From: a virus
Virus record (IMG/VR): IMGVR_UViG_3300021197_001849
Location: 1 to 26,667 of that record
Length of the DNA stretch: 26,667 nt
Direction: 5' to 3' (one strand)
The position numbers and the translations under genes were made by a program. Below are positions 1 to 7,099 of this stretch, in pieces. The first letter of the stretch is position 1, and each line of letters opens with the position of its first letter. The notes under the pieces were generated by a model. The model ran no database searches and was not told the origin of the DNA. It worked only from the letters and a program-made list of their open reading frames with translations.

Positions 1-41
1 ATAAAGATATTCATCATGTTTTTAACTTAGGAGGTAAATAA
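1..41 (+). CDS. 3' end of an upstream gene (partial)
   Basis: The frame starting at base 3 is open from the window edge and ends in TAA at 39-41, encoding KDIHHVFNLGGK. Its stop overlaps the next ATG as TAATG, the junction used by many gene pairs in this genome. Another frame is open to TAG at 28-30, but its residues look less like protein. No function can be given from 12 residues. Confidence 0.4.
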   Translation, partial: KDIHHVFNLGGK

Positions 42-346
42 TGAGTACTCCTAGTGTATATCCAAATATAGAAAATATATCTCCTAATAGATGTATTCCT
101 TACTACTTGATGAGTAGTTACTTATATTATGAAAGAAATGATAACGTTCTTACAGATATCGATTATGATAAACTTTGTAAAAGAATAATTAAAGAGTGGG
201 ATAATATTACTCATGTTCACAAACCATTTGTAGATAAAGAAATGTTAGAAGCTGGTACTGGTTATAAGGTAGAATATACTAATATGGTAGTAGGTGCAGC
301 TAATGCTTGGCTTAAGAGCTGGGAACAAGAAATAAAGAATAAATAA
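41..346 (+). CDS. small hypothetical protein
   Basis: This encodes a 101-residue soluble protein with no signal peptide or membrane segment. The start is supported by AGGAGG at 29-34, about 6 nt upstream. The middle (YYLMSSYLYY, then a DYDKLC helix) loosely resembles the small helical Ia region of NAD-dependent DNA ligases, where a Tyr pair contacts NMN. The adenylation domain is absent, so this is only a resemblance. It ends 3 nt before the HAD gene and is probably co-transcribed with it. Function unknown. Confidence 0.8.
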   Translation: MSTPSVYPNIENISPNRCIPYYLMSSYLYYERNDNVLTDIDYDKLCKRIIKEWDNITHVHKPFVDKEMLEAGTGYKVEYTNMVVGAANAWLKSWEQEIKNK

Positions 347-349
347 GAC

Positions 350-955
350 ATGTTGAATTTTAAAGAATATCTTATTGAACGAGCAGGAAAAGGATTAACA
401 ATCTTTGATATAGATGAGACTATGTTTAAGACTAAAGCTCAAGTTCATGTAGTAAAAGACGGTAAAGTCATAAAGAAATTAGATAATCAAGAATTTAACA
501 AATATAGATTAAAAAGAGGTGAAGACTTTGATTTTGGTGAGTTTACTAATGCTAAGATATTCAATGAGACTTCAACTCCTATTGCTAAGATGATTAATAA
601 AGTTAAAAGTATTTTTAGAAACGCAGTAAGATCTGGTTCTAAAGTTATTATTGTAACAGCTAGACCTAATTTTGATAATAAAGAATTATTCTTAGACACA
701 TTCAGAGCTCAAGGTATCCCTATTGATGATATCTATGTTGAGAGAGCAGGTAACTTAGGTAAAGGACCTGCAGCTGATAATAAAATTGTTATATTCAAAA
801 AATATCTAGATACTGGTCTTTATAAAAGAATAAGATTATTTGATGATGCGATGTCTAATCTTAAAGCTCTTCTTAGTCTTAAAAAAGAGTACCCAGATGT
901 AATCTTTGAGGCATATTTAGCTAGACATAATGGCACCATCAAAACCGTTAGATAA
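350..955 (+). CDS. HAD-superfamily phosphatase-like protein
   Basis: This encodes 201 residues. HAD motif I is DIDET (about residues 20-24, nucleophile and acid/base Asp). Motif II is the Thr of VTARP (about residue 104). A Lys in the following segment can serve as motif III, and FDDAM (about residue 165) supplies the motif IV acidic pair. Together these indicate a metal-dependent phosphatase of the type often seen in T4-like phages. The substrate could be a nucleotide, a 3'-phosphate or a sugar phosphate. No kinase P-loop is present, so it is not a full T4 Pnkp. The 3' end overlaps the radical SAM start by 26 nt, implying translational coupling. The fold assignment is firm; the substrate is unknown. 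Confidence 0.85.
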   Translation: MLNFKEYLIERAGKGLTIFDIDETMFKTKAQVHVVKDGKVIKKLDNQEFNKYRLKRGEDFDFGEFTNAKIFNETSTPIAKMINKVKSIFRNAVRSGSKVIIVTARPNFDNKELFLDTFRAQGIPIDDIYVERAGNLGKGPAADNKIVIFKKYLDTGLYKRIRLFDDAMSNLKALLSLKKEYPDVIFEAYLARHNGTIKTVR

Positions 956-2069
956 ATCATCTTCTACATTTTGCATATTACCTTTCATACACATTAACGC
1001 AGCTGTATCAGGTCATTTAAGACCCTGCTGTAATACTAGAGCACACTTTCCATTTAAAGATAATGAGATTAGTCTTAATGATGCATTCCATAGTAAAGAG
1101 ATGTATGAGTTAAGAAGACAGCTTAGTAATAATGAGAAACCTGATATGTGTAAAGTCTGTTGGGATAATGAACTTATAGGTATGAAGAGCCAAAGAATAC
1201 TAAGTAATAAAAAGTTTAAAGATAAAGACGAACTTAAACTATCTTATCTAGATATGAAGTTCGACAATAAATGTAATCTTCAATGTAGAATGTGTAGTCC
1301 TTATTCCTCTAATCTTATATGGAAAACTGTAGAGCAATTTGATGAGCTTCCAAACCATCTATCTTACTTAGATATGGATAAGAAAACTTATGATGCAAAT
1401 AACAATAGCGATAAAAGAAAACAATATGTCATAGATGCTCTTCCTAATCTTACTTATCTAAAAGTAACAGGAGGAGAACCATTCATATCAGAAGACTTTC
1501 TAAACGTGTTAGATATAGCTGTAACATCAGGTTATTCTAAAAATATAACCTTATCAATTACTACCAACGGAACTAAGTTTAACAAAAAGATAATAGAAAT
1601 GTTTAGTCACTTTAAAGACATTCATATTAACATATCTATAGATGGTGTAGATGAAGTCTATAATTATATTAGATACCCTTATGACTATAAGTTATGGAAA
1701 GAAAGAGTTAATAATTTTATAGCTATGATGAATATGAAATATACTCTTCAATTTTCTACTGTAGTTACAGCTTATAATTATCTCAACTTATCTAAAATTA
1801 ATGATGAGCTAATCAGTATCAATAGTAAATGTCATATAAGTTTTAACTATGATCTTAAACCTGAGTATTCAGAGATGCATGCTAAATATTTGCCTTATGA
1901 TATATTATCTAAAGGTACATTAGAGTCTCAAAAACGTTTTGCAGAAGCTCATAAAGATACTACTACAAAACGTGATGAGTTACTAAAAACTACTATAGCT
2001 TTTGATAAGATAAGAAATCAGTCATTTGAGGATCTAGATCCTATCTTAGTAAGTTGGCTGAAGGGGTAG
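930..2069 (+). CDS. radical SAM protein, twitch-domain type (first copy)
   Basis: This encodes 379 residues. The 4Fe-4S/SAM motif CxxxCxxC is at C115, C119 and C122, followed by a VTGGEPF SAM-binding segment near residue 180 and a later SIDG strand. The N-terminus carries further cysteines (CC at 33-34, CxxC at 74-77), matching the auxiliary-cluster 'twitch' arrangement of phage radical SAM proteins. The chemistry is probably 5'-deoxyadenosyl-radical modification of an unknown substrate. A second protein of the same architecture starts at 11446. The last codons and TAG lie inside the antisense tRNA gene (2055-2137), so its C-terminus is shaped by that gene. There is no good Shine-Dalgarno, which fits coupling to the HAD gene. 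Confidence 0.9.
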   Translation: MAPSKPLDKSSSTFCILPFIHINAAVSGHLRPCCNTRAHFPFKDNEISLNDAFHSKEMYELRRQLSNNEKPDMCKVCWDNELIGMKSQRILSNKKFKDKDELKLSYLDMKFDNKCNLQCRMCSPYSSNLIWKTVEQFDELPNHLSYLDMDKKTYDANNNSDKRKQYVIDALPNLTYLKVTGGEPFISEDFLNVLDIAVTSGYSKNITLSITTNGTKFNKKIIEMFSHFKDIHINISIDGVDEVYNYIRYPYDYKLWKERVNNFIAMMNMKYTLQFSTVVTAYNYLNLSKINDELISINSKCHISFNYDLKPEYSEMHAKYLPYDILSKGTLESQKRFAEAHKDTTTKRDELLKTTIAFDKIRNQSFEDLDPILVSWLKG

Positions 2070-2137
2070 GACTCGAACCTACAAGCTAAAGCACACGAGA
2101 AACAATCGTGCGTGTTTACCAATTTCACCACCCTTCA
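2055..2137 (-). tRNA. tRNA, anticodon GUU (Asn), Leu-like D-arm and longer variable loop
   Basis: The minus strand folds as a full cloverleaf. The acceptor TGAAGGG/CCCTTCA has 7 bp, discriminator G73 and an encoded CCA (2057-2055). The D-arm is GTG/CAC with loop AAATTGGTAAA. The anticodon stem CACGA/TCGTG holds loop TTGTTTC. The T-arm is GTAGG/CCTAC with loop TTCGAGT. The loop gives anticodon GTT. GUU with G73 fits bacterial Asn identity, although the D-arm and 11-nt variable region are closer to class II (Leu-type) tRNAs. Position 37 is U where a purine is usual. The gene lies 6 nt after the stop of an Asn/Asp-type synthetase-like gene on the same strand and is probably processed from that transcript. 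Confidence 0.88.
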
Positions 2138-2143
2138 ATAACA

Positions 2144-2971
2144 TTAACCTTTTTGAGTATCTAGAGCTGCTATCATTCTAGTCATTCCAATTCCTCCTCC
2201 TACTCTAGGAAAGAAATCAAATTTTAAGAATTCTTCTAACTCTGCTTCTACTCTTTCTTTACCAAATAATTCAAATAATAATTTAGAGTAAGCACCATCA
2301 GTAATTGTATGGAATGTATCTCTCATCATATCTACATCACAACTTCGTTCTGCTGATCCAATAGTTTCCATTCCGCCTAAGATAACGTCTATCTTTTTAC
2401 TATGTACACCATCTTCATATCTACTCATATTCCAAAACGGAGAAGTCAATTCAGGAAAGTCTGTAATCATTGTACTTCCAAACTCTTTAAACATTTTAGT
2501 TTCTTCATCTGCTGTCATTTCATAATCAGTAGGAAGTCCAAAATGTCCTTGCCATTCAGCATAAGTCTTTTCTGTAATTCTACCAAAACCTAGATACTTA
2601 CATAATTCATATTCCATTGTTTTTAAATCATTAATATCACCTGGCATCTCAAATTCAAACATTGGAAATATTATATCATGTCTGCCTGGTATTGCATTAG
2701 GTTCTTGTCTATAGGAAGTGGAGACACAAAAAAAGCCAGGAGATTCTGGCTTGGATAATAATTCATGTTCTAACCACATCTGGCCTGTTTGAGGCAGAGG
2801 CCATATATTGCCTGCGTAATTATATGTTGCTACATTGAATGGATCTTCGCATGCAGCTAAAATAGATAGTCTATTTTGCGTATGTACTTCTAAGAAGCCT
2901 TTGTCCAAAAAAAATGACCTTAAAAGGCCAGTCGTCTCGGTAAATTTCTGTGGGTTTATTAGCTGTGTCAT
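2144..2971 (-). CDS. class IIb aminoacyl-tRNA synthetase catalytic core (AsnRS/AspRS-like)
   Basis: This encodes 275 residues from the ATG at 2971, preceded by AAAGGAAAA; a longer TTG start at 3010 has no ribosome site. GFLEVHT (about 25-31) resembles motif 1. SYRQEP through FEFEM (about 86-108) is motif 2 with its R-x-E pair. ETIGSAERS is the segment before motif 3, and GGGIGMTR (about 258-265) is motif 3. The N-terminal OB-fold anticodon-binding domain of AsnRS/AspRS/LysRS is absent. Core-only relatives include AsnA, the archaeal asparagine-forming AsnRS paralogue and the EF-P lysyltransferase EpmA, so it may charge tRNA, make asparagine or modify another molecule. The adjacent GUU tRNA favours an Asn-related role. 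A TATAAATA late promoter lies upstream. Confidence 0.85.
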   Translation of the reverse strand: MTQLINPQKFTETTGLLRSFFLDKGFLEVHTQNRLSILAACEDPFNVATYNYAGNIWPLPQTGQMWLEHELLSKPESPGFFCVSTSYRQEPNAIPGRHDIIFPMFEFEMPGDINDLKTMEYELCKYLGFGRITEKTYAEWQGHFGLPTDYEMTADEETKMFKEFGSTMITDFPELTSPFWNMSRYEDGVHSKKIDVILGGMETIGSAERSCDVDMMRDTFHTITDGAYSKLLFELFGKERVEAELEEFLKFDFFPRVGGGIGMTRMIAALDTQKG

Positions 2972-2997
2972 TTTATTTTCCTTTATACAAACTTGTA

Positions 2998-3005
2998 TAT
3001 TTATA
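2998..3005 (-). promoter_or_regulatory. T4-type late promoter for the synthetase-tRNA pair
   Basis: The minus strand reads TATAAATA exactly, the octamer recognised by T4 gp55. It lies 26 nt before the synthetase ATG, leaving a short leader with its ribosome site. gp55-like and gp33 genes are in this window. Activity is inferred. Confidence 0.6.
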
Positions 3006-3078
3006 CTCAATAGAGAAAAAAATTGATAAAAGATACTATAATAAATGAAATAATAACAAACAAAAAAAAGGAAATGTT

Positions 3079-3333
3079 ATGTTAAATATGAAAAGTGCGC
3101 AATCATTATCTGATTCATTTTATAGAAGAAGTAATGTAAAGAACTCAATGATCAGAACTGTAGCTTCATCATCAGCTCCTGTTCTAACAGATGTATTAAA
3201 TGAGAAGTTTAATATCTCTTCAGCTGGTTCAAGAATTACTGAAATCGAAAAAGAGACAGGTATTAAGTTTAATAGAACTTATGTTACTACTTCTGCTGGA
3301 AGAGGTAAACCTTCAGTTGCTTACTCACTATAA
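3079..3333 (+). CDS. small winged-helix DNA-binding-like protein
   Basis: This encodes 84 residues. The C-terminal half (from about residue 43, FNISSAGSRITEIEKETGI, then a basic hairpin and VAYSL) matches the pattern of short phage winged helix-turn-helix proteins. These have a helix reading SRI.EL/EIE followed by a strand-wing-strand ending in Y-x-L. The N-terminal half is Ser/Arg-rich and may be flexible. The start has AAAGGAAA upstream. The gene stands alone, divergent from the late synthetase operon and followed by a hairpin at 3356-3377, so it looks like its own transcription unit. It could be a regulator or nucleoid-type protein. The fold is inferred from pattern only. Confidence 0.7.
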   Translation: MLNMKSAQSLSDSFYRRSNVKNSMIRTVASSSAPVLTDVLNEKFNISSAGSRITEIEKETGIKFNRTYVTTSAGRGKPSVAYSL

Positions 3334-3355
3334 TAATATAGTAGAAAGTAAAAAG

Positions 3356-3377
3356 GAGCGTCGATTATTCGGCGCTC
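3356..3377 (+). terminator. intergenic hairpin, possible terminator
   Basis: GAGCGTCG pairs with CGGCGCTC (8 bp with one G-U) around the loop ATTATT, just after the winged-helix gene. It is followed by a pyrimidine stretch (TCTCT) rather than a clean U-run, so termination may be partial. The GAGG in the next bases is probably the ribosome site of the formyltransferase gene. Confidence 0.5.
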
Positions 3378-3393
3378 TCTCTATGAGGTTATC

Positions 3394-3894
3394 ATGAGAT
3401 GGATTGCATTATTTTCTCAGACTGGATCTGAGATAGTTGGAATAAAGAAGAACTTAAGATCTCCTGATCTTTGTTTTACTAATAATCCTAATTTCAATAA
3501 TAAACATATTATTGTCGAAGATGCTATATCTACTTCTGAAGTATACAATAGATTAAGATCATTGTCATCTCATGATACCATCATAACTTTAAACGGATGG
3601 TTAAGAATAGTACCTGCTGATATAGTTAAGAAGTTTGAGATTTATAATATTCATCCTGGTAATATTATTAAGTATCCTGAACTTAAAGGTATCCATCCTC
3701 AAGCTAAAGCTTTAAAGTTAGGATTAGAAGATACAGGAGTTGTTATTCATAGAGTAATAGAAGCTGTAGATGAAGGAGAAATTGTAGCATCTTGTGAATG
3801 TAAAATAAAAGATGATACAGAAGAGACTCTTTCTAACAAATTAAGAAATTTAAGTATAACATTATGGACAGAGTTTCTAAAGGAGAAGTTATGA
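3394..3894 (+). CDS. PurN-like formyltransferase
   Basis: This encodes 166 residues. The folate-dependent formyltransferase signature is NIHPGNIIKYPELKG (about residues 88-102), with the catalytic Asn and His of the family. It is followed by TGVVIHRVIEAVDEGEIV, carrying the conserved Asp. Against PurN (about 212 residues) the N-terminal Rossmann part is shortened, but the active-site half is complete. The likely reaction is transfer of formyl from 10-formyl-tetrahydrofolate to GAR or a related amine, feeding purine synthesis; a sugar-amine substrate is possible. The start has GAGG 7-10 nt upstream. Its stop overlaps the next start as ATGA. Confidence 0.87.
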   Translation: MRWIALFSQTGSEIVGIKKNLRSPDLCFTNNPNFNNKHIIVEDAISTSEVYNRLRSLSSHDTIITLNGWLRIVPADIVKKFEIYNIHPGNIIKYPELKGIHPQAKALKLGLEDTGVVIHRVIEAVDEGEIVASCECKIKDDTEETLSNKLRNLSITLWTEFLKEKL

Positions 3895-4133
3895 GTATAA
3901 ATAAAAAAAATGTAAGACCTAATCATTATAGTCAAGATCCTGACTCAATAGAGTGTATTGCTATTATTAAGCAGCTTTGTAAAGAGCATCAGAATGATGT
4001 TTATGTTGACTATAATAGATATCAGGCGTTTAAATACTTATGGAGAGCTGGTAAGAAAGGTGATGTAAAGACTGATCTTATTAAAGCTAGAACTTTTATT
4101 GATTTTGCTATAGATAGTTTTGATGATAGTTAA
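3891..4133 (+). CDS. DUF3310-family protein
   Basis: This encodes 80 residues from the ATG at 3891, preceded by AAAGGAG; an upstream in-frame ATG at 3864 lacks a ribosome site. The pattern RPNHYSQ, DSIECI, then AFKYLWRAGKKGD and a DLIKARTFIDFAI helix is the DUF3310 signature common in tailed phages. Such proteins are sometimes labelled nucleotide kinase-like, but no kinase motif is visible and the biochemical role is not established. It overlaps the formyltransferase stop (ATGA) and the DadA-like gene start by 14 nt, so the three form one translationally coupled set. Confidence 0.85.
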   Translation: MSINKKNVRPNHYSQDPDSIECIAIIKQLCKEHQNDVYVDYNRYQAFKYLWRAGKKGDVKTDLIKARTFIDFAIDSFDDS

Positions 4134-5289
4134 TGTAATAGGACATGGTATAAGCGGTATTCTTACTGCTTATTTTCTTCACAAAGAAGGATATAAAGTC
4201 AAATTATATCATAACGATAGCAAACCCTCCGACAGAACCTCATATGCAAATGGAAGTCAGTTATCTGCTAGTAATGCAGAAGTATGGAATAGCTGGAGAA
4301 ATGTATTCAAAGGCATATTTTGGATGTTCAAAACTGATGCTCCTTTACTCATAAAAAAATGGCCTATAAGCTGGTTCGCTAAATTTATATGGAATATAAA
4401 AGGAGCTGAACAAAGAACTGTTGATACAGTTAAAATGGCTCTTCAATCTCATAAGCTTCTTTATAGAATAGAAGAAGAAACTGGAATAAAATATGATAGA
4501 ATGCAGAAAGGTATTCTTCATATCTATAGAGATTGGGCAGAGATGCATCATGCTGAATTAATTAATGAAGTATATTATAAAGCTGGTTTAAGAAGAAAAT
4601 TTGTAAAGAATGGTAAAGTGAGAGAAATAGAACCTGCTCTTACTGCTGGTCCTGGACTTACTTATAAAAACTATGATAATAGAATATTAGGTGCATATCA
4701 TACAAAGCAAGACTTTACAGGTGATATTAATAAGTTTATAGAAGAATTAAGACTATATCTAGAAAAAGATGGCGTAGCTTTTGTTAAGAAGAAAATAACA
4801 GATATTAATAAACTTAAAGATCCTACTATTATTTGTGCTGGTGTAGCTAGTGCTGCTCTATCTAAACAAGTAGGAGATAATTTACCTATCTATCCTGTTA
4901 AAGGATACTCAATAACATTATCTGAATTAAGTGGAGATATTCCTGAAGTATCTTTATTAGATGATCAATATAAAATTGTAACTGCTAGACTAGGAGATAG
5001 AGTTAGAGTAGCAGGTACAGCAGAATTCAATGGTTACGACAAATCAATAGATGAAAAAAGAATTGAACCTCTTATTAAATGGACTAAGAAGACTTTTCCT
5101 AAAATGAAATGGGGTAAAATGGAGAAGTGGGCTGGATTAAGACCTATGACTCCTTCAATGATGCCGATTGTAGAACAAAGTAAAAATAATAAAAATATAT
5201 TCTATAATACTGGACATGGTCACTTAGGATGGACATTATCAGCTTTTACATCAAAGGAGATAGTAAAAATCCTTAAAGACTCAGTTTAG
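4120..5289 (+). CDS. dadA: DadA-like FAD-dependent D-amino acid dehydrogenase
   Basis: This encodes 389 residues. An N-terminal dinucleotide-binding segment contains GHGISG (residues 8-13). It is followed by YANGSQLSASNAE, corresponding to the DadA TSAANAGQIS region, then YPVKGYSIT, a GLRPMTPSMMPIVE segment and a C-terminal NTGHGHLGWTLS FAD-contact motif. These match DadA along its whole length, although it is shorter than the 432-residue E. coli enzyme at the C-terminus. DadA oxidises D-amino acids to keto acids and ammonia, passing electrons to the quinone pool. Another DAO-family amine substrate such as glycine or sarcosine cannot be excluded. It would act as an auxiliary metabolic gene releasing nitrogen or carbon. 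It overlaps DUF3310 by 14 nt. Confidence 0.9.
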   Translation: MMIVNVIGHGISGILTAYFLHKEGYKVKLYHNDSKPSDRTSYANGSQLSASNAEVWNSWRNVFKGIFWMFKTDAPLLIKKWPISWFAKFIWNIKGAEQRTVDTVKMALQSHKLLYRIEEETGIKYDRMQKGILHIYRDWAEMHHAELINEVYYKAGLRRKFVKNGKVREIEPALTAGPGLTYKNYDNRILGAYHTKQDFTGDINKFIEELRLYLEKDGVAFVKKKITDINKLKDPTIICAGVASAALSKQVGDNLPIYPVKGYSITLSELSGDIPEVSLLDDQYKIVTARLGDRVRVAGTAEFNGYDKSIDEKRIEPLIKWTKKTFPKMKWGKMEKWAGLRPMTPSMMPIVEQSKNNKNIFYNTGHGHLGWTLSAFTSKEIVKILKDSV

Positions 5290-5313
5290 AATATAATATA
5301 GAAGGAGATTGCG

Positions 5314-5535
5314 ATGATAGGAACTGAATTAGAAGTTCTTACTAATATTTTAGTTTTATGTAACCTAGCAGCTGAGCAGAGTTTATTAGCTCCTTCAATG
5401 TCATTTAACTGTGTAAAAGTTCAAACATACATCTTAGAAAATTATTTTGAAAATGATTATCAAAAATATGCTGAGTATGCTGCTTCTAAAATTTCTGAGC
5501 AAATGAATGAACTTAGAGATTTAAGGAGCAAATAA
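5314..5535 (+). CDS. small hypothetical helical protein
   Basis: This encodes a 73-residue, mostly helical protein with no signal peptide and no recognised motif. A strong ribosome site (AGAAGGAG at 5300-5307) precedes the start, in a 24-nt gap after the DadA-like gene that also contains an AT-rich -10-like TATAAT. The stop overlaps the next ATG as TAATG, coupling it to the VOC gene. Function unknown. Confidence 0.8.
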   Translation: MIGTELEVLTNILVLCNLAAEQSLLAPSMSFNCVKVQTYILENYFENDYQKYAEYAASKISEQMNELRDLRSK

Positions 5536-5987
5536 TGTCTAATGTCTTCCATTTAGCTTTAGATGGAGGAGATCTTAAAAAGACTCTTCCTTTTTATACT
5601 GATGTATTGAAATGTAAATTAGGTCCATTTGAAGAAAGTAAATGGCAAGATATAGATTTCTGGGGCAATGAATTAACTTTACATGAATCACAACCTAGAA
5701 GATTTAAATCTCCTGAAAGAGGAATGCATGCAGTAGATATGGGAGCTGTTTGTGTTCCTCATTTTGGTATTCATCTTCCTTGGACTCAATATAATAATAT
5801 TAAAATGCATATAAAATATAGTCAGTTTGAAATGTATGATAAACCTTACATTAGATTTGAAGGATTAGATACTCAACAAGAAACTTTCTTCATTGAAGAT
5901 CCTAATTATAATATGTTAGAGATAAAAAGTATTCAAGGAAATCACTATAATAATAAAGACATTAATCAAGGAGATTTATTTGGGTGA
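5535..5987 (+). CDS. VOC-superfamily (glyoxalase/dioxygenase fold) protein
   Basis: This encodes 150 residues with the pattern of one vicinal-oxygen-chelate unit. FHLAL begins strand 1 with a His ligand, and KTLPFYTDVLKCKLG is the helix. WQDIDFWGNELTLHE follows, then HFGIHLPW with a second His. FIEDPNYNMLEIKS supplies the closing Glu. The spacing of His, His and Glu fits a metal-binding member, as in glyoxalase I or extradiol-type dioxygenases, but the substrate cannot be read from sequence. It is linked by overlap to the genes on both sides, so it belongs to the accessory metabolic operon. Confidence 0.82.
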   Translation: MSNVFHLALDGGDLKKTLPFYTDVLKCKLGPFEESKWQDIDFWGNELTLHESQPRRFKSPERGMHAVDMGAVCVPHFGIHLPWTQYNNIKMHIKYSQFEMYDKPYIRFEGLDTQQETFFIEDPNYNMLEIKSIQGNHYNNKDINQGDLFG

Positions 5988-6312
5988 CGTAATAGACTTA
6001 AAGTCTAGGAAAGTATTACACAAAGAAAAGATTGAATCTAATGTTATTCCTATTGGACCTGGAACTGATTTATTTCTTCAAGATCTAGCATATGAGCATA
6101 TGTATATTGTTTACTTTACAGCACCTAATGGTGCTCTCTCTATGGATAGGAATGACTCTAATTTAGATATTAGTATGGAAATGTGGACTGACAAATCTAA
6201 CGGAAGTAAATTAGGTATAGCTCATGTTACTGCTCATAATGAGAAGCATGCTGCAGCTAGATTAATAGGTATGATTAATATACAGAGTATTGATAAGGTA
6301 GAACGTAAATGA
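5980..6312 (+). CDS. hypothetical protein (TTG start)
   Basis: This encodes 110 residues starting at TTG 5980, supported by AAGGAG at 5966-5971; no in-frame ATG lies early enough. The sequence is soluble, with an acidic central part (RNDSNLDIS) and a C-terminal AHNEKHAAARLIGMI helix. No known family is recognised. It overlaps the VOC gene by 8 nt and the methyltransferase by 4 nt (ATGA), so it is translated as part of this run. Confidence 0.75.
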   Translation: MGDVIDLKSRKVLHKEKIESNVIPIGPGTDLFLQDLAYEHMYIVYFTAPNGALSMDRNDSNLDISMEMWTDKSNGSKLGIAHVTAHNEKHAAARLIGMINIQSIDKVERK

Positions 6313-6878
6313 AAAAGACAATAGCTATACACCCTGGGAGCACCCGCATGAAAGTCCTGAGATTCCTTAGTGATAAGTATGGTTGGAAGACAGGATTAGA
6401 ATTAGGAACCAAGATAGGTGAGACTACTTTTAGTCTAATGAAGAATACAGAGCTAGAAATGACTTGTGTAGATGCTTGGGAAGTACAAGATGATAATCCT
6501 GAATATCATTGGCAATATAATGAGAAGCCGAAATACTCTGGAGGAAGTCAATTCATTCCTTGGGACCATAATGCTAATGAACAGAAATTCAGAGAAGGTG
6601 CTAAAGAGTGGGGAGATAGAATAAGAATTATTAAAGGACGATCTCTTAATGTAATAGATCAAATACCAGATAATTATTATGACTTCATCTTTCATGACTC
6701 TGATCATTCTTATCCTTTTGTAAAGAACGAGATACTGGCATATATGAGAAAGCTAAAACCAGGAGGAGTCATTTGTGGAGATGACTTAAACTGGGAACCT
6801 GTTCTTAAATCTATTGTAGATTTATGGGGAAGAGACTGGAAAGTATTAGGTAAAGGTGTATGGTATAAAAAGATATGA
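6309..6878 (+). CDS. class I SAM-dependent methyltransferase (Methyltransf_24 type)
   Basis: This encodes 189 residues. Motif I is GLELGTKIGETT (about residues 29-40), the SAM-binding glycine loop. CVDAWE carries the acidic residue that contacts the ribose. YDFIFHDSDHSY with LKPGGVICGDDL forms motifs IV and V. The DSDHSY segment is typical of Methyltransf_24 proteins, which methylate small molecules or sugars, often near glycan genes. No target-recognition domain is present, so it is unlikely to be a DNA methylase. It overlaps both neighbours by 4 nt. The fold is secure; the substrate is unknown. Confidence 0.87.
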   Translation: MKKTIAIHPGSTRMKVLRFLSDKYGWKTGLELGTKIGETTFSLMKNTELEMTCVDAWEVQDDNPEYHWQYNEKPKYSGGSQFIPWDHNANEQKFREGAKEWGDRIRIIKGRSLNVIDQIPDNYYDFIFHDSDHSYPFVKNEILAYMRKLKPGGVICGDDLNWEPVLKSIVDLWGRDWKVLGKGVWYKKI

Positions 6879-7099
6879 CAGTAACTTATATGAAAGAAGG
6901 AGCTCCCAAGTCCTGGGATAAGACTATGAGATTTTATGAAATTACTTATCCATCTGGACAAAAGGTAGTATGGGAAAATTATACAGCAAGAGACTGTTTA
7001 ACTAAGTATGAAGGGCACCAGCAGATGTATAACGGTGAACTTAAGATTAGAGAGATAACAGGTAAAGAATTACAAATGAAAAAGGTAATGAAAAAATGA
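6875..7099 (+). CDS. small hypothetical protein
   Basis: This encodes a 74-residue basic protein. MRFYEITYPSGQKVVWENYTARDCL resembles a short antiparallel beta sheet with a helix, but no family is recognised. Start and stop both overlap neighbours by 4 nt (ATGA), with the methyltransferase upstream and thyX downstream, so it is a genuine member of the coupled series. Function unknown. Confidence 0.78.
   Translation: MTVTYMKEGAPKSWDKTMRFYEITYPSGQKVVWENYTARDCLTKYEGHQQMYNGELKIREITGKELQMKKVMKK

Noticed and set aside
2972-3010. Longer synthetase start at TTG 3010
   Set aside because: No ribosome site, extra residues unlike the family, and it would overlap the late promoter octamer at 2998-3005.
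3023-3042. Plus-strand TTGATA...TATAAT as a sigma70 promoter for the winged-helix gene
   Set aside because: The two boxes are only 8 bp apart, far from the 17-bp spacing. The TATAAT alone may still act with an activator.
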